Shown: positions 1 through 7,650 of the stretch, in pieces | How positions within the stretch are numbered: position 1 is the stretch's first letter | Layout of the letters: each line of letters starts with the position of its first letter | NCBI GenBank assembly: GCA_050945515.1 | Contig: JBMNTB010000006.1 | Location: 1 to 64,000 of the forward strand | From: UBA1046 sp050945515 | GTDB lineage: Bacteria > Bacillota > Clostridia > Saccharofermentanales > DTU023 | Reading direction: 5' to 3' | Length of the DNA: 64,000 nucleotides | Program-made: the position numbers and the translations under genes | Notes under the pieces: generated by a model | Told to the model about the DNA's origin: nothing | What the model saw: the letters and a program-made list of their open reading frames with translations, nothing else | The model's database searches: none

Positions 1-177
1 TAAGCTGCTTTAGCAGAAGCTGAGAAAACCGGTGCGCGTGGTAGATTTTCAAAGGACGATAGTCCTGCCGGCAACAACCCCTTATAGGGGTTAAGCAAAC
101 CGCCGGCTAAGCCGGCGGTGCTGATTGTCCGAAACCCCTTGATTTCAAGGGATTTTGAGCCTTATGCCCCATAAAGC
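1..177. other. Non-coding strip with three short hairpins
   Basis: No gene is supported here. Three small inverted repeats follow each other: 76-92 (7-bp stem, 3-base loop), 99-119 (9-bp GC-rich stem, loop TAA) and 136-151 (7-bp stem around TT). None has a T-tract directly after it. A reading frame from base 4 to 87 lacks a start codon and shows no recognisable family; it may be the end of a decayed gene. The strip lies upstream of a terminator and of a tandem repeat that are duplicated near 2435-2565, so it probably belongs to a remnant mobile element. Confidence 0.45.
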
Positions 178-214
178 AACCCGCCCCGGAGTCATTTCCA
201 AGGCGGGTTTTTCT
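178..214 (+). terminator. Rho-independent terminator, first copy of a duplicated module
   Basis: An 8-bp stem pairs AACCCGCC (178-185) with GGCGGGTT (202-209), and the 3' arm runs into a T-rich tail. The sequence from here to about 310 aligns by eye with 2435-2580. The gene it once terminated is not in the window. Confidence 0.7.
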
Positions 215-247
215 TGTTTTTGGGGTTGCTGCGTAGGGATGTTGAAG

Positions 248-307
248 TAATGGTTTGCTCCGTGGAGTATTCGTTTGCTTTTTGAGCATAGGTTTGCTTT
301 GTGCGTA
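248..307. repeat. Three tandem ~20-bp direct repeats, first array
   Basis: Three head-to-tail units lie at 248-267, 268-287 and 288-307, each built around GTTTGCT with a TAA- or ATA-like 5' edge. The same arrangement occurs at 2507-2565. Direct repeats of this size beside a tyrosine integrase gene can be arm-type binding sites for the integrase N-terminal domain; iterons of a replication origin are the alternative. Neither role is shown by the sequence alone. Confidence 0.6.
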
Positions 308-355
308 CTCACGACATTTTTGACCCTGTCTTTCGAGTATTATGATTCTTTTTCC

Positions 356-1555
356 TCAATCATAATACACACAGCGGTATGTAAGATTCTGCGGATTACC
401 GAGCGTGACGGTCATCAGTGCCTCGCCAGTCGTAAAATCGTAAACCGACATACAATCGGCGTCGCCGGTCGCCCAGCCCCAGCCGATGACGTACAGGTCA
501 TCTTTGATCCGTTGCGCCGATCCACAAGCGTATGAGAATTTGCCGCCGAGCGTGTAGGAACGGAAATCTTTCAGTCTTTTGTTTTCCTCATCAAGACGAT
601 AGAAAACCACACGGCTGGATTTGTTGCGGTTGCCGTTATCGAAGATTGTGATTCCGTCACCGTCAAGGCAGGCATAGTGCTGTGAAGAGGTCTTCTGAAT
701 CTCGGAAAGTCCGAACTGATCGCCTTCACCTGACAGAATCCACTGGATCTGTTCAGTTTTCTTCGTGCGGTCAAGACAAAGAATGCTGTTGATGTGGCGG
801 AATGAACAGATCAGATTGCTATCTTCGTCAAGTTGCATAGAATTAAAGTGAATAATATCGGGAATGTCGGTCGTTTCATTAGCATAATCCTTTGCCGTTT
901 CGGAGGCGTCGGTCACGGTTAGGGCGTAAAGTTCCGGATAATCTACGCTCTTCCAATCCCACACGACCTCGCCGTTTTTAACTTCCTGCAAATAGGAATA
1001 CACAACGCTTGAGCCGTTGGTATAGCCGGGTACATTTGTCACGATGTCCTTGATGTATCCGGAAAGGATATAATGGTCGAGATCAATCATCAAAAAATCG
1101 TGCCCGTCAAGAGGATGTCCACTTCCAACGACGGAGGACTGTTCAAAGGTAATTCGCTTGATTTCGTTGAAATTCTCATCCAAAATCACACGCTCACCGG
1201 GAGCAAAGCCCTGCAAGCCGTAATCGTCGTAGGTACCGGTCTGATCGTGATAGCTGTAATAGGTCTGTTCACCGACCGTGTGTTTTTTGAAATCCCAAAA
1301 GCCGGTGTTGACGTCTTCGGCAATGGGTTCCTCGTGTTTCGACCAGACGATATTTCCTTCGCCGTCCAACATAACAAGATCGCGACTGCACACAAAGGAA
1401 AGATAGAAATTGCCAGGCAGATCGGTTTTCCCTTCAACCGAAAAAACCGCAAGGTCCTCGGCAATGACAGGTTCTTTTTTTGTCGGTGTTCCCGCGCATG
1501 AAGAAAGAACAAACAATGCGGCAAGCAACACACAGATCATTCGTATTTTTTTCAT
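356..1555 (-). CDS. Arylsulfotransferase (ASST) family lipoprotein
   Basis: A 399-residue secreted lipoprotein. The first 20 residues are a lipoprotein signal peptide with lipobox LSSC (Cys20). The rest resembles the arylsulfotransferase family, seen in GHPLDGHDF (146-154), HFNS (236-239), the RH pair at 253-254 and WILSGEGDQF (272-281). Family members form a beta-propeller and move sulfate between phenolic compounds using an active-site His; His147, His152, His236, His254 and His293 are candidates. A GGAGGAG ribosome binding site precedes the ATG at 1555. The gene stands alone in a strip with a broken regulator and a broken integrase, so it may be horizontally acquired cargo. The family call is fairly firm; the substrate is unknown. 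Confidence 0.7.
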   Translation of the reverse strand: MKKIRMICVLLAALFVLSSCAGTPTKKEPVIAEDLAVFSVEGKTDLPGNFYLSFVCSRDLVMLDGEGNIVWSKHEEPIAEDVNTGFWDFKKHTVGEQTYYSYHDQTGTYDDYGLQGFAPGERVILDENFNEIKRITFEQSSVVGSGHPLDGHDFLMIDLDHYILSGYIKDIVTNVPGYTNGSSVVYSYLQEVKNGEVVWDWKSVDYPELYALTVTDASETAKDYANETTDIPDIIHFNSMQLDEDSNLICSFRHINSILCLDRTKKTEQIQWILSGEGDQFGLSEIQKTSSQHYACLDGDGITIFDNGNRNKSSRVVFYRLDEENKRLKDFRSYTLGGKFSYACGSAQRIKDDLYVIGWGWATGDADCMSVYDFTTGEALMTVTLGNPQNLTYRCVYYD

Positions 1556-1611
1556 CCCTATTTCTCCTCCAATTCATTGTGAATGTTATTTCAGCCGTGT
1601 ATTTTTTGTCT

Positions 1612-1938
1612 TTATTTTTCTGGAAGACATATTTCCTCTTTAAGCATATCTTTCAAAACCAACAGATCCTCTGTCATATCTGAAACGTCTTCCTCTCGGA
1701 AAAGAAATCCCCTTGCATAGTATGAAGCCATTGTCAGCATAAAATGAGACTACAGGGCGAACATTCTGGATTCCGGGATGCTTGTACGAAGCATTTTATC
1801 CTTTTGTCCCTTTTCGCATAAGCGATGAAACCGTGTTGTAAATGCCTTGTATGCATCAATAAAATCCTTCATCTGCTCCCGCGTTGTCTTTTCGTGAACG
1901 GCAAGGGGAACAAGATACGAATAAAATCAAAGAAAGTC
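1612..1938 (-). pseudogene. Decayed TetR/AcrR-type regulator, C-terminal remnant
   Basis: Translation of the minus strand gives three frame-broken pieces that join into one protein-like sequence. They include KTFFDFIRI near 1938-1915, a piece with REQMKDFIDAYKAFTTRF ending at an in-frame stop near 1753, and a piece in a shifted frame with FMLTMASYYARGF and EDVSDMTEDL that ends at the TAA at 1612-1614. The helical pattern and the ending resemble the ligand-binding half of TetR-family regulators. No N-terminal HTH is left. The assignment is by pattern only; the degenerate state is clear. Confidence 0.4.
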
Positions 1939-2052
1939 TTTGTTTAGTATTGCTTAGCTTTACTATATAGCATTTGCATAACAAATACAACTTTTCTAGT
2001 TGATTTTCTATCGCCAAGAACCTTTAGTTTTTTTACAAAGAGGTGAGAAACC

Positions 2053-2342
2053 ATGGCCAAAAGGAAGCCCAAATACTACGTCCGGCCCGACGGTCTGCAC
2101 GAAACCAGCAGAATAATTGACGGTGTCCGAGTAGTCTTCCGGGGACGCACCGACGCGGAAGTGGAACGCAAAATGATTGAGTACCGGGAAGCCAAAGAGC
2201 GTGGGCCAATGTTTACCGAAGTAGCTGAAGCCTGGAGAGAAGAACACTTCCCGACGCTGTCACCTGCCACCACAAAGGGCTATAAGGCAGCCTACAATCG
2301 AGCCGTTGAGCGGTTTTGGGAAAACCTATCAGAGAACTGACC
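2053..2342 (+). pseudogene. Truncated, frameshifted tyrosine integrase (N-terminal part)
   Basis: The ATG at 2053 follows an AGAGGTGAG ribosome binding site. The open frame (95 codons) encodes a basic N-terminal region (MAKRKPKYYVRPDG), a segment typical of integrase arm-binding domains (VVFRGRTDAEVERKMIEY) and the start of the core-binding domain (FTEVAEAWREEHFPTLSPAT, then YKAAYNRAVERF). The frame stops at 2338-2340. In another frame, bases 2325-2342 read PIRELT, the usual next motif of this family, so a frameshift occurred just before the end. Homology stops at about 2342 and the catalytic domain is missing. The product cannot be an active recombinase. Confidence 0.75.
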
Positions 2343-2434
2343 TTATTTTTATTTTCAAAACTGCCAAAAGACTTGAAAACAAGCATTTTCAGTCATATCG
2401 GAATAAATATTAATATTATATATAACTATTAAAC

Positions 2435-2468
2435 AATCCGTCCCTGAGCCATTTCCGAGACGGTTTTT
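2435..2468 (+). terminator. Weak terminator, second copy of a duplicated module
   Basis: CCGTC (2438-2442) pairs with GACGG (2459-2463), followed by a run of T. It matches the position and flanking sequence of the stronger terminator at 178-214, with changes in the stem. Confidence 0.5.
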
Positions 2469-2506
2469 CCTATTATTTTGGGGGCTATAGCGGACAGCTT
2501 CAAAAG

Positions 2507-2565
2507 TAATGGTTTGCTTTGTGGGGTAATGGTTGCCTTTTGAGCTAAGTTTTGCTTTATGGGGA
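2507..2565. repeat. Three tandem ~20-bp direct repeats, second array
   Basis: Units lie at 2507-2526, 2527-2545 and 2546-2565, each starting TAA and containing a GTTTGCTTT-like core. The array lies 160 bases after the broken integrase and is a diverged copy of 248-307, in the same orientation. Confidence 0.6.
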
Positions 2566-2612
2566 TATCGTTAGCTTTTTTGTCATTTTATTATCTAATG
2601 TATTAGTTGTTA

Positions 2613-2640
2613 TTGACATTTTTATGGCAATGTGTAGAAA
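2613..2640 (+). promoter_or_regulatory. Sigma-A type promoter for the PPK2 gene
   Basis: TTGACA at 2613-2618 and TAGAAA at 2635-2640 are separated by 16 bases and lie about 50 bases before the start codon at 2693. The -35 is perfect; the -10 matches four of six positions. Confidence 0.5.
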
Positions 2641-2692
2641 TATCAGACATGATGAGATCATCTGCAAGCTTGAGTGAACGGAGAAAAAGAAA

Positions 2693-4183
2693 ATGTTACC
2701 TGCCAACAAAAAATCATATCAAATGAGCAAGGAAGAATACGACGAAATAAAAGAGCGTATGAAAGTGGAGCTTTCTGTTTTGCAGCAGCAAGTGATTGCA
2801 GCAAAGATTCCCGTAATTATTCTATTTGAAGGATTTAGTGCATCGGGAAAGGGTACAGCAATTTCTTCTCTGATATTAAATTTTGATCCGCGCGGCTTTA
2901 ATGTTTATTCTATGCGAGAGCCGGTCGGACGGGAATTGCGCAAACCATGGATCGCGCGGTTTGTGGAGCGAATTCCTGCGGGGGGGCGCATTTCAGTGTT
3001 TGATCGTTCCTGGTATTCGGGATTAACCTGGATGAGAGAGGAAATAATGAGCAAGGAGGATTGGCATGACGATCTAAAGGAACTGAAATTGTTTGAGAGG
3101 CAGCTAGCAGACGATGGATACTTGATTTTGAAGTTTTTTTTGCATATTTCTGAGAAGGAGCAAAAAAGGAGATTAGATCGGTTGCGTATGGATGAAGAGA
3201 CAGCTTGGCGTGTGACGAAGGCTGATCTGGAAAAATTAAAAAACTACAAAAAGAATCTCCGGTTTTATAAAAGTGTAATGGAGGTAACTGATTGCCCACA
3301 TGCACGATGGGTGATTGTAAATGCACAGAATAGGTACTACATGCGTGCAACGGTGATGCAAAGGGTTGCAGAAGAGTTACGGGTGGCGCTGCATAAACGC
3401 ACAACTGTACAGCCTGAGCAAGAGGTAGTGGGGAGACCCTATGTGAGCAAGAAGTTTACGTTATTACATACACGAAAGATACAGGACTATGATTTGAACC
3501 GTGAGATGTCACGGGAGGAATACGATGAAAAACACCGGGAGTTGGACGCTAAGCTGCAAAAGTTGCATAACAGAATATATTTAAATAAGATTCCCATAAT
3601 TATTGGCTTTGAAGGTAATGATGCGGCGGGAAAGGGTGGTAGTATCCGGCAAGTGGCAAGGTCGCTTGATCCCCGAGGGTACGCGGTGCATCCGATCTCA
3701 GCACCTACATCAGATGAACTGGCTCGTCATTATTTATGGCGATTTTATATGCGTTTGCCAGTGACGGGACATATTGCAATCTTTGATCGCACTTGGTATG
3801 GTCGTGTGTTGGTGGAGCGTGTTGAGGGATTCACTCCGCAGGTACGAATAATGCAGGCTTATAATGAGATAAATGAATTCGAGTATATGTTGCACAAATG
3901 GGGTGCGGTTATTGTAAAGTTTTGGATGGCAATCGACAAGGAAGAGCAGCTGAATCGGTTCAAAGTGAGGGAGAACACGCCGGAGAAGCGCTGGAAGCTT
4001 ACGGAAGAAGATTGGCGCAATCGCGAAAAGTGGGATATTTACGAGAATGCAGTAGATGATATGTTGCGTTACACCAATACAGAGTTTGCGCCGTGGACGG
4101 TGATAGAGTCTAATTCTAAGCTATACGCCCGGATTAAGGTACTTGAGACGATCATTAATGCGGTCGAAAAACGACTTAACTGA
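2693..4183 (+). CDS. pap: Polyphosphate:AMP phosphotransferase (two-domain PPK2)
   Basis: A 496-residue cytoplasmic kinase with two tandem PPK2 domains, the layout and length of known polyphosphate:AMP phosphotransferases. It should transfer phosphate from polyphosphate to AMP to give ADP. Each half has a P-loop and a lid/Walker-B-like motif: GFSASGKGT (47-55) with FDRSWYSG (103-110), and GNDAAGKGGS (308-317) with FDRTWYGR (364-371). In this family usually only one half is fully catalytic; the second P-loop looks more canonical. A GGAG-type ribosome binding site precedes the ATG. The gene is monocistronic, with its own promoter upstream and a terminator well downstream (4391-4425), and has no PPK1 or exopolyphosphatase neighbour. 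Confidence 0.9.
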   Translation: MLPANKKSYQMSKEEYDEIKERMKVELSVLQQQVIAAKIPVIILFEGFSASGKGTAISSLILNFDPRGFNVYSMREPVGRELRKPWIARFVERIPAGGRISVFDRSWYSGLTWMREEIMSKEDWHDDLKELKLFERQLADDGYLILKFFLHISEKEQKRRLDRLRMDEETAWRVTKADLEKLKNYKKNLRFYKSVMEVTDCPHARWVIVNAQNRYYMRATVMQRVAEELRVALHKRTTVQPEQEVVGRPYVSKKFTLLHTRKIQDYDLNREMSREEYDEKHRELDAKLQKLHNRIYLNKIPIIIGFEGNDAAGKGGSIRQVARSLDPRGYAVHPISAPTSDELARHYLWRFYMRLPVTGHIAIFDRTWYGRVLVERVEGFTPQVRIMQAYNEINEFEYMLHKWGAVIVKFWMAIDKEEQLNRFKVRENTPEKRWKLTEEDWRNREKWDIYENAVDDMLRYTNTEFAPWTVIESNSKLYARIKVLETIINAVEKRLN

Positions 4184-4324
4184 GTTGCAATGTGCGAAAA
4201 AGTAACAGATGTGGCAATTTCTATGTGATTGCACCATAACGTGGATGATGCGAGAATTATATTATAGGTTTGCTTGCACCCATGACCTTGTATTGGCACC
4301 CATTAAAAAGAGGGTGAATATTAT

Positions 4325-4414
4325 ATGACTGATAAAACAGAAGTCAGTATTAACAGCATTAGTGTAAGTGTCAAATACCACTATAAATATAGCCGGTTCG
4401 CCGATATAGGCTAA
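4325..4414 (+). CDS. Possible 29-residue small ORF
   Basis: An ATG at 4325 is preceded by GAGGGTGA at a workable distance (about 8 bases) and opens a 29-codon frame ending in TAA at 4412-4414. The peptide starts MTDKTEVSINSIS and contains KYHYKYSRF. Its last codons form the 5' part of the terminator hairpin at 4391-4420, as often seen for a short last gene or a leader peptide. No family is recognised. It could also be the leftover start of a decayed gene. Confidence 0.25.
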   Translation: MTDKTEVSINSISVSVKYHYKYSRFADIG

Positions 4415-4428
4415 CTGGCTTTTATAAT
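4391..4428 (+). terminator. Rho-independent terminator after the PPK2 gene
   Basis: AGCCGGTT (4391-4398) pairs with AACTGGCT (4413-4420) with one G-T pair, followed by TTTATAATTT. It separates the PPK2 transcript from the catabolic cluster. Confidence 0.65.
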
Positions 4429-4753
4429 TTACAAATTTTCTTGGCTTCCAGCTGCCAGGGAGCAGGATCTCTATGAGTTCCGGACTTGGGTTATAACTTT
4501 CCTTAGTTATATTGCTAAATAGCTACTTAAAATATTTTCTCGATTTAAGATTATTTGCCTTAGCTGTTTCTATGATGAAACATAATACGAATTTGGATTA
4601 TTTTTTTAGTCCCTATTCGGATTTCCTTCGTACTTTTAATCAATGAAAAATCATACCACTGGTTAATTTAAATTATCTACTATATAGTTCAAAATTTAAT
4701 TACAAGATGCCATAACTAGCTGAAAAATTTTTATAAAGGAGGTTGGATTACTT

Positions 4754-5533
4754 ATGGAACTAGGTCTAAAAGGATCTGTTGCAGTAGTTACTGGCGCAGC
4801 ATCAGGAATAGGAAAAGCTATTGCTGAGCTATTACTTTTGGAAGGCGCCTATGTGGTTGGAGGAGATTTAAATGCAGATCTCCTTAGCGAAACAGAGGCC
4901 GAACTGGGGGAAAATTTCAAGGGTTATCCCACTGACGTGACCCATGAAGATCAAATTGTGAATTTGATATCAAATGCTGTTAAAGATTTTGGACAAATAA
5001 ATTCTTTCTTTAACGTTGCTGGCTACTCAATAGGCGGCATTATCATGGAACAGCCTCAAGAAGATTGGAAGAAAACAGTTGATGTGTGCCTAAATGGTGT
5101 GTTTTATGGCACAAAACACGCAGCTGTCCAAATGAAGAGACAAGGTACCGGTGGATCGATTGTAAATGTAACATCTCTGAATTCACATGTTCCTATGTAT
5201 CGAGGTGCAGCCTACTCTTCGGCCAAAGCCGGCGCTGAAATGCTCACTAAGAATGCGGCTATTGAGTTTGCCCCGGATAATATTCGTGTTAATGCAGTAT
5301 TGCCAGGTTTAATCATTACGCCATTAACACATTATTTAACCAGCCAGGAATTTATTTTCAATATGTATATGGATCGGATCCCGCTACGCAGACCCGGACA
5401 GCCGGAGGAGGTAGCAAGTGCATGTGTGTACTTAGCATCCGATGCTGCTTCCTACATAAATGGTATTAGTTTAGTAGTAGACGGTGGCTGGGAGCAAACA
5501 GGCTATCCTGATCGCAGTAAATTTGGCAGATAA
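4754..5533 (+). CDS. Short-chain dehydrogenase/reductase (SDR)
   Basis: A 259-residue classical SDR, cytoplasmic and probably tetrameric. The cofactor loop TGAASGIG is at 13-20, Asp38 after the second strand favours NAD(H), NVAG is at 87-90, and the catalytic residues are Ser141, Tyr154 and Lys158 (YSSAK). An AAAGGAGG ribosome binding site precedes the ATG. It is the first gene of the cluster with AcoA/AcoB and an E2, which points to an acetoin/diacetyl reductase or 2,3-butanediol-type dehydrogenase. SDR substrate specificity cannot be read from the motifs, so an oxidoreductase for a sugar or polyol is equally possible. The lipoyl-domain gene starts 20 bases downstream. Confidence 0.85.
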   Translation: MELGLKGSVAVVTGAASGIGKAIAELLLLEGAYVVGGDLNADLLSETEAELGENFKGYPTDVTHEDQIVNLISNAVKDFGQINSFFNVAGYSIGGIIMEQPQEDWKKTVDVCLNGVFYGTKHAAVQMKRQGTGGSIVNVTSLNSHVPMYRGAAYSSAKAGAEMLTKNAAIEFAPDNIRVNAVLPGLIITPLTHYLTSQEFIFNMYMDRIPLRRPGQPEEVASACVYLASDAASYINGISLVVDGGWEQTGYPDRSKFGR

Positions 5534-5553
5534 AAACAGAAGGAGAACTAAGA

Positions 5554-5787
5554 ATGGATATTAATATGCCCAGATATGGAACTACCATGGAGGCAGGAGA
5601 AATTGTGGAGTGGTTTGTCAAGGAAGGCGATGCAGTCAAAGTAGGCGATAATCTCTGTGAAATCTCTTCAGAGAAACTAACAAATATACTGGAAAGCCCA
5701 GTTGATGGAACTGTAGAAAAACTCCTGGCTGAGGAAGGTGACGAAGTAGCAGTTGGAGCCCCCATTCTGCAAATTGCTTCTGAATGA
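5554..5787 (+). CDS. Stand-alone lipoyl-domain protein
   Basis: A 77-residue protein that is one complete lipoyl domain and nothing else. The lipoylation lysine is Lys41 in EISSEKLTN, the sequence context seen in acetoin-dehydrogenase E2 proteins. The fold ends naturally at ASE. In most 2-oxoacid and acetoin dehydrogenases this domain is fused to the acyltransferase core; here the core is the next gene (5819). The two frames differ, and a TGA in the E2 frame at 5807-5809 lies just upstream of the E2 start, so a single sequencing frameshift would not join them. It would act as the swinging arm that carries the acyl group from E1 to the separate core. A GGAG-type ribosome binding site precedes the start. 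Confidence 0.85.
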   Translation: MDINMPRYGTTMEAGEIVEWFVKEGDAVKVGDNLCEISSEKLTNILESPVDGTVEKLLAEEGDEVAVGAPILQIASE

Positions 5788-5818
5788 CAAGTTATCTCTA
5801 ACTGTATGAAAAGAGCAC

Positions 5819-6550
5819 ATGAAAATGTCTGATGAAACTAAATTTACAAAAGATGGCAAAGAAATACTGAAAACTATCCCCTACACAGGGATTAGACGTA
5901 TTGCCGGGGAAAATGTTTATAAATCACTGCAGACGATGGCGCAGACCAGTAGTTTTATCCGCATAAATATGGAACCATTATTAGCTTTGCATAGTGAACT
6001 GAAAGCCCTTGGAAAAGGAGTAACTTTGACTGTTCTGATAGTGAAGCTGATTTCTGTAGCGCTGGAGGATAGCCCAATGCTTAACTCACAGCTGGTTGAT
6101 AAAAAAATTGAGGTCTATAAGTCGAAGAATATTGCCATCGCTGTCTCAACAAAAGACAATCTTTTGATTACACCGGTTATTAAGAATGTAGAGAAGAAAA
6201 CTATATATGAAATTGCTGAGGAGCTGAGTAGCCTGATTGAGAAAGCAAATAATAGAACATTAAGTATGGACGATCTAAGTGGGGCTACTTATACAGTTTC
6301 CAATACCGGAACTAGTGAAGTTTGCGGAATGACACCTGCAGTTCCCTTGGGTACCGTTTCTATCATTGGTATAGGAAATATTAAGCCTGAACCAGTAGTA
6401 GATGAGGATGGGAACATAGTCGCAAGAAAAATTGCATATTTCTCTACTACCTCTGATCACCGTGTCCATACCGGACACGATACAACCAGTTATTACGAAG
6501 CCTTAATCCGTGTTTTCGCCAATCCGAAACAGTATATAGGCGAGTTATAA
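5819..6550 (+). CDS. acoC: E2 acyltransferase core of an acetoin/2-oxoacid dehydrogenase (split)
   Basis: A 243-residue catalytic domain of the dihydrolipoamide acyltransferase family. It lacks the N-terminal lipoyl domain (separate gene at 5554) and shows no recognisable E3-binding domain. Visible family features include PYTGIRRIAGENV near the N-terminus, ITPVIKN mid-chain and SNTGTSEVCGMTP. The active-site segment reads SDHRVHTGHD where the family normally has DHRVVDG: the catalytic His is kept but the usual Asp is Thr. This may alter catalysis or mark a subfamily. The start at 5819 has a weak AAGAG site; an in-frame ATG at 5825 is an alternative. It lies between the lipoyl gene and a zinc alcohol dehydrogenase. 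Confidence 0.85.
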   Translation: MKMSDETKFTKDGKEILKTIPYTGIRRIAGENVYKSLQTMAQTSSFIRINMEPLLALHSELKALGKGVTLTVLIVKLISVALEDSPMLNSQLVDKKIEVYKSKNIAIAVSTKDNLLITPVIKNVEKKTIYEIAEELSSLIEKANNRTLSMDDLSGATYTVSNTGTSEVCGMTPAVPLGTVSIIGIGNIKPEPVVDEDGNIVARKIAYFSTTSDHRVHTGHDTTSYYEALIRVFANPKQYIGEL

Positions 6551-6604
6551 CACAGCAGATGAATTCTAGTCATATCTATTCAATTAGCGAAGGAGGTAAA
6601 CAGT

Positions 6605-7618
6605 ATGCGCGCTTTAGTATTAGAAGGTTATCATAAAGTTTCAATTATCGAAGTTGAGGATCCCAAACCAAATGGCAGAGATGTTTTAATCCGGGTCAGC
6701 AAGTGCGGGATATGTGGAAGTGATTTTCACACTTATTACGACCGTGGAGATGAAATGAAAGGAAAACTCCTTGGTCATGAATATAGTGGATATGTTGTTG
6801 ATCCGGGTTCTCGCAAAGATCTATCGCCTGGAGATCGCGTCACAGTATGCCCTATTTCCGGTTGCGGTACTTGTGATCTGTGCATTAACGGCTTTCCTAA
6901 TCTATGCGAGGAAGGTTATCAGGATTTTGGTGCCTTTGCGGATATGATTTTGGTTTCTCCCAGTGCAGTTATAAAACTCAAAGACAGCATTACTATGACA
7001 GAAGCAGCAATGTTAGAACCGCTGGCAACTTCTGTCCGCGGAGTTAGAATTAACAGAGTTTTCAATGGAGCAAGGGTATTGGTTCTGGGCTTAGGCATCA
7101 TAGGCTCAACCTGCACTTCATTGGTGCGAAGTCAGGGCGCTGGGAAAATTGCTGTAGGCGATATAAAGGAAGATCGCGGAAAAGATCTTCTAGAAGCAGG
7201 AGACTGCGACGCTTTCTTTGATACCTCGAAACCGGAGGTTCTGGAAGAATTAATCCGCTTCAATGACAACAAAAAATACGACATTGTTTTTGAATGTGCC
7301 GGCGCCGGTCCCGCGTTACAGCTGGCTATTGATTCTGTTTCAAGAGGTGGCCATATCGGACTTTTAGGTGCGAATCCAAAGCCCTATCCGTTTGTTTCCT
7401 ATGATCTGGTTCATAACGAGATCGGTATTCAGGCGACTTATGGCTATACTTTCCTGGACTACAGGAGAGCTTTGGAGATGGTAGAGAACGGCAGAATTTC
7501 TGTCAAACAATATGCAACGCGCACGATTTCTCTAGATGAAGCACCGGAAGCATTTGAGGCATTAAACTCTGGTCGTTATCAAGATAAGAAGGTCATCGTA
7601 GATATGGAAATTTCCTGA
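6605..7618 (+). CDS. Zinc-dependent alcohol/polyol dehydrogenase (MDR family)
   Basis: A 337-residue medium-chain dehydrogenase, similar to 2,3-butanediol, sorbitol and threonine dehydrogenases. Catalytic zinc ligands are probably Cys37 (CGICGSD) and His58-Glu59 (GHE); structural zinc cysteines are Cys87, Cys90, Cys93 and Cys101. A Rossmann loop with GLGIIGS follows near 160. An AAGGAGG ribosome binding site precedes the ATG. Its place between the E2 core and acoA suggests it oxidises a diol to the hydroxyketone used by the complex, for example 2,3-butanediol to acetoin. A sugar-alcohol substrate fits the neighbouring GPH transporter as well. Exact substrate is inferred only from context. Confidence 0.85.
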   Translation: MRALVLEGYHKVSIIEVEDPKPNGRDVLIRVSKCGICGSDFHTYYDRGDEMKGKLLGHEYSGYVVDPGSRKDLSPGDRVTVCPISGCGTCDLCINGFPNLCEEGYQDFGAFADMILVSPSAVIKLKDSITMTEAAMLEPLATSVRGVRINRVFNGARVLVLGLGIIGSTCTSLVRSQGAGKIAVGDIKEDRGKDLLEAGDCDAFFDTSKPEVLEELIRFNDNKKYDIVFECAGAGPALQLAIDSVSRGGHIGLLGANPKPYPFVSYDLVHNEIGIQATYGYTFLDYRRALEMVENGRISVKQYATRTISLDEAPEAFEALNSGRYQDKKVIVDMEIS

Positions 7619-7650
7619 TGAGCCTAGGACAATTATTAAAGGAGGATTAT

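Larger units (their letters stand above)
4184..4753. other. 570-bp intergenic region before the catabolic cluster
   Basis: AT-rich. It holds a possible 29-codon ORF (4325-4414), a terminator (4391-4425), a pair of GCACCCAT direct repeats 20 bases apart (4276-4283 and 4296-4303), and a small inverted repeat TGTTTC/GAAACA at 4565-4582. The promoter of the downstream cluster must lie here, but no convincing -35/-10 pair or sigma-54 site could be chosen by eye. Confidence 0.4.

Noticed and set aside
4184..4753. tRNA or riboswitch in the intergenic region
   Set aside because: No cloverleaf, T-loop sequence or known aptamer core could be recognised; only a simple terminator.
5788..5825. Lipoyl domain and E2 core as one gene broken by a sequencing frameshift
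   Set aside because: A TGA in the E2 frame at 5807-5809 and a natural domain end at 5787 mean at least two errors would be needed; separate genes are simpler.
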